Positions 63,857-64,000 of a stretch of 64,000 nucleotides of DNA are shown here, piece by piece. The stretch comes from Peptoniphilus faecalis (GTDB taxonomy: Bacteria; Bacillota; Clostridia; Tissierellales; Peptoniphilaceae): positions 97,541 through 161,540 of the forward strand of contig NZ_JABDSR010000006.1 in NCBI RefSeq assembly GCF_012976305.1, in the 5' to 3' direction. The notes under the pieces are model-generated. The model had not been told where the DNA came from. It saw nothing but the letters and a program-made list of their open reading frames with translations, and searched no databases. Each line of letters opens with the position of its first letter. The stretch's first letter is position 1. Position numbers and translations under genes: made by a program.

Positions 63857-64000
63857 TCACTTACTGCGCTTTTTAGGGAAGAGATGAGCATATCTATAGG
63901 TAATATGAATCGATTCATGTCCAACCCTATCAGCTATTGCAGTTGCAGAAAATCCTAGTTCAATTAAGAGTGAAACATGAGAATGCCTTAAATCATGTAT
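63857..64000 (-). CDS. Tyrosine recombinase/integrase, C-terminal part
   Basis: The 47 codons inside the window encode the end of the catalytic domain: HDLRHSHVSLLIELG (H-x-x-R box, Arg at the core), ADRVGHESIHITYRYAHL (second His and the nucleophilic Tyr). The N-terminal part lies beyond position 64000. As the terminal gene of the island it is the likely integrase of the element bearing mobC and the restriction operon. Confidence 0.88.
   Translation of the reverse strand: MHDLRHSHVSLLIELGFSATAIADRVGHESIHITYRYAHLFPKKRSK

Overview
The window is about 64 kb of AT-rich DNA (roughly 30% GC by eye) from a low-GC Gram-positive anaerobe. T-box leaders (Ser, Met), an FMN riboswitch, a yybP-ykoY riboswitch, a butyrate-type beta-oxidation operon, hydroxylamine reductase, methionine gamma-lyase and several M20 amidohydrolases suggest an amino-acid-fermenting Firmicute of the Peptoniphilus/Anaerococcus kind (Tissierellia). 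The genus is an inference. No rRNA, tRNA or CRISPR array was seen.

Layout. 1-7.4 kb: a YtrA-type GntR regulator with an ABC-2 exporter, AzlCD amino-acid exporter, a deletion scar joining the 5' end of a YfcC-type carrier gene to the 3' end of iadA, a CPBP protease, and a frameshifted secreted protein with a small membrane protein. 7.4-11.8 kb: P-type Ca2+/Mn2+ ATPase behind a Mn2+-type riboswitch, and serS behind a Ser T-box. 12-15 kb: MoxR ATPase/VWA pair and two tiny membrane ORFs. 15-22 kb: aminotransferase, threonine dehydratase, two M20 peptidases and a GltS-type symporter, then about 0.9 kb of decayed small ORFs. 22-26.4 kb: an orphan PhaE-like protein and pyrBIKD. 26.5-31.5 kb: a guanylate-kinase-like gene, then the FMN-riboswitch operon ribD-ribE-ribBA-ribH with a HAD phosphatase. 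31.5-34.3 kb: radical SAM protein and a dead IS30 copy. 34.4-37.7 kb: maoC-thl-crt-hbd. 37.7-45.2 kb: tsaC-rpiB-upp-tagO-wecB, an M20 peptidase and an LTA-synthase-like sulfatase. 45.7-51 kb: LysR regulator, HtrA protease, and metNIQ under a Met T-box. 51-57 kb: hcp, a CD1871A-type small CxxC protein with its 4Fe-4S membrane partner, and NhaC antiporter plus methionine gamma-lyase.

57-64 kb is a mobile island: a HaeIII-like (predicted GGCC) restriction-modification operon carrying a small XRE regulator, a cytosine-5 methyltransferase, the endonuclease, a second amino-type DNA methyltransferase and a large GHKL (MutL/Hsp90/MORC-like) ATPase, flanked by a frameshifted mobC and the 3' end of a tyrosine recombinase running off the window. 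The five-gene defence operon is the most interesting assembly here.

How genes fit together: the amino-acid theme (uptake by MetNIQ and GltS, export by AzlCD, M20 deacylation, threonine dehydratase, aminotransferase, MegL) supplies 2-keto acids and acyl-CoAs, and thl/crt/hbd provide the C4 end of fermentation. Regulation is dominated by RNA leaders. One 21-nt dyad is shared almost identically by the GntR operon promoter and the CPBP protease promoter, suggesting a two-locus regulon.
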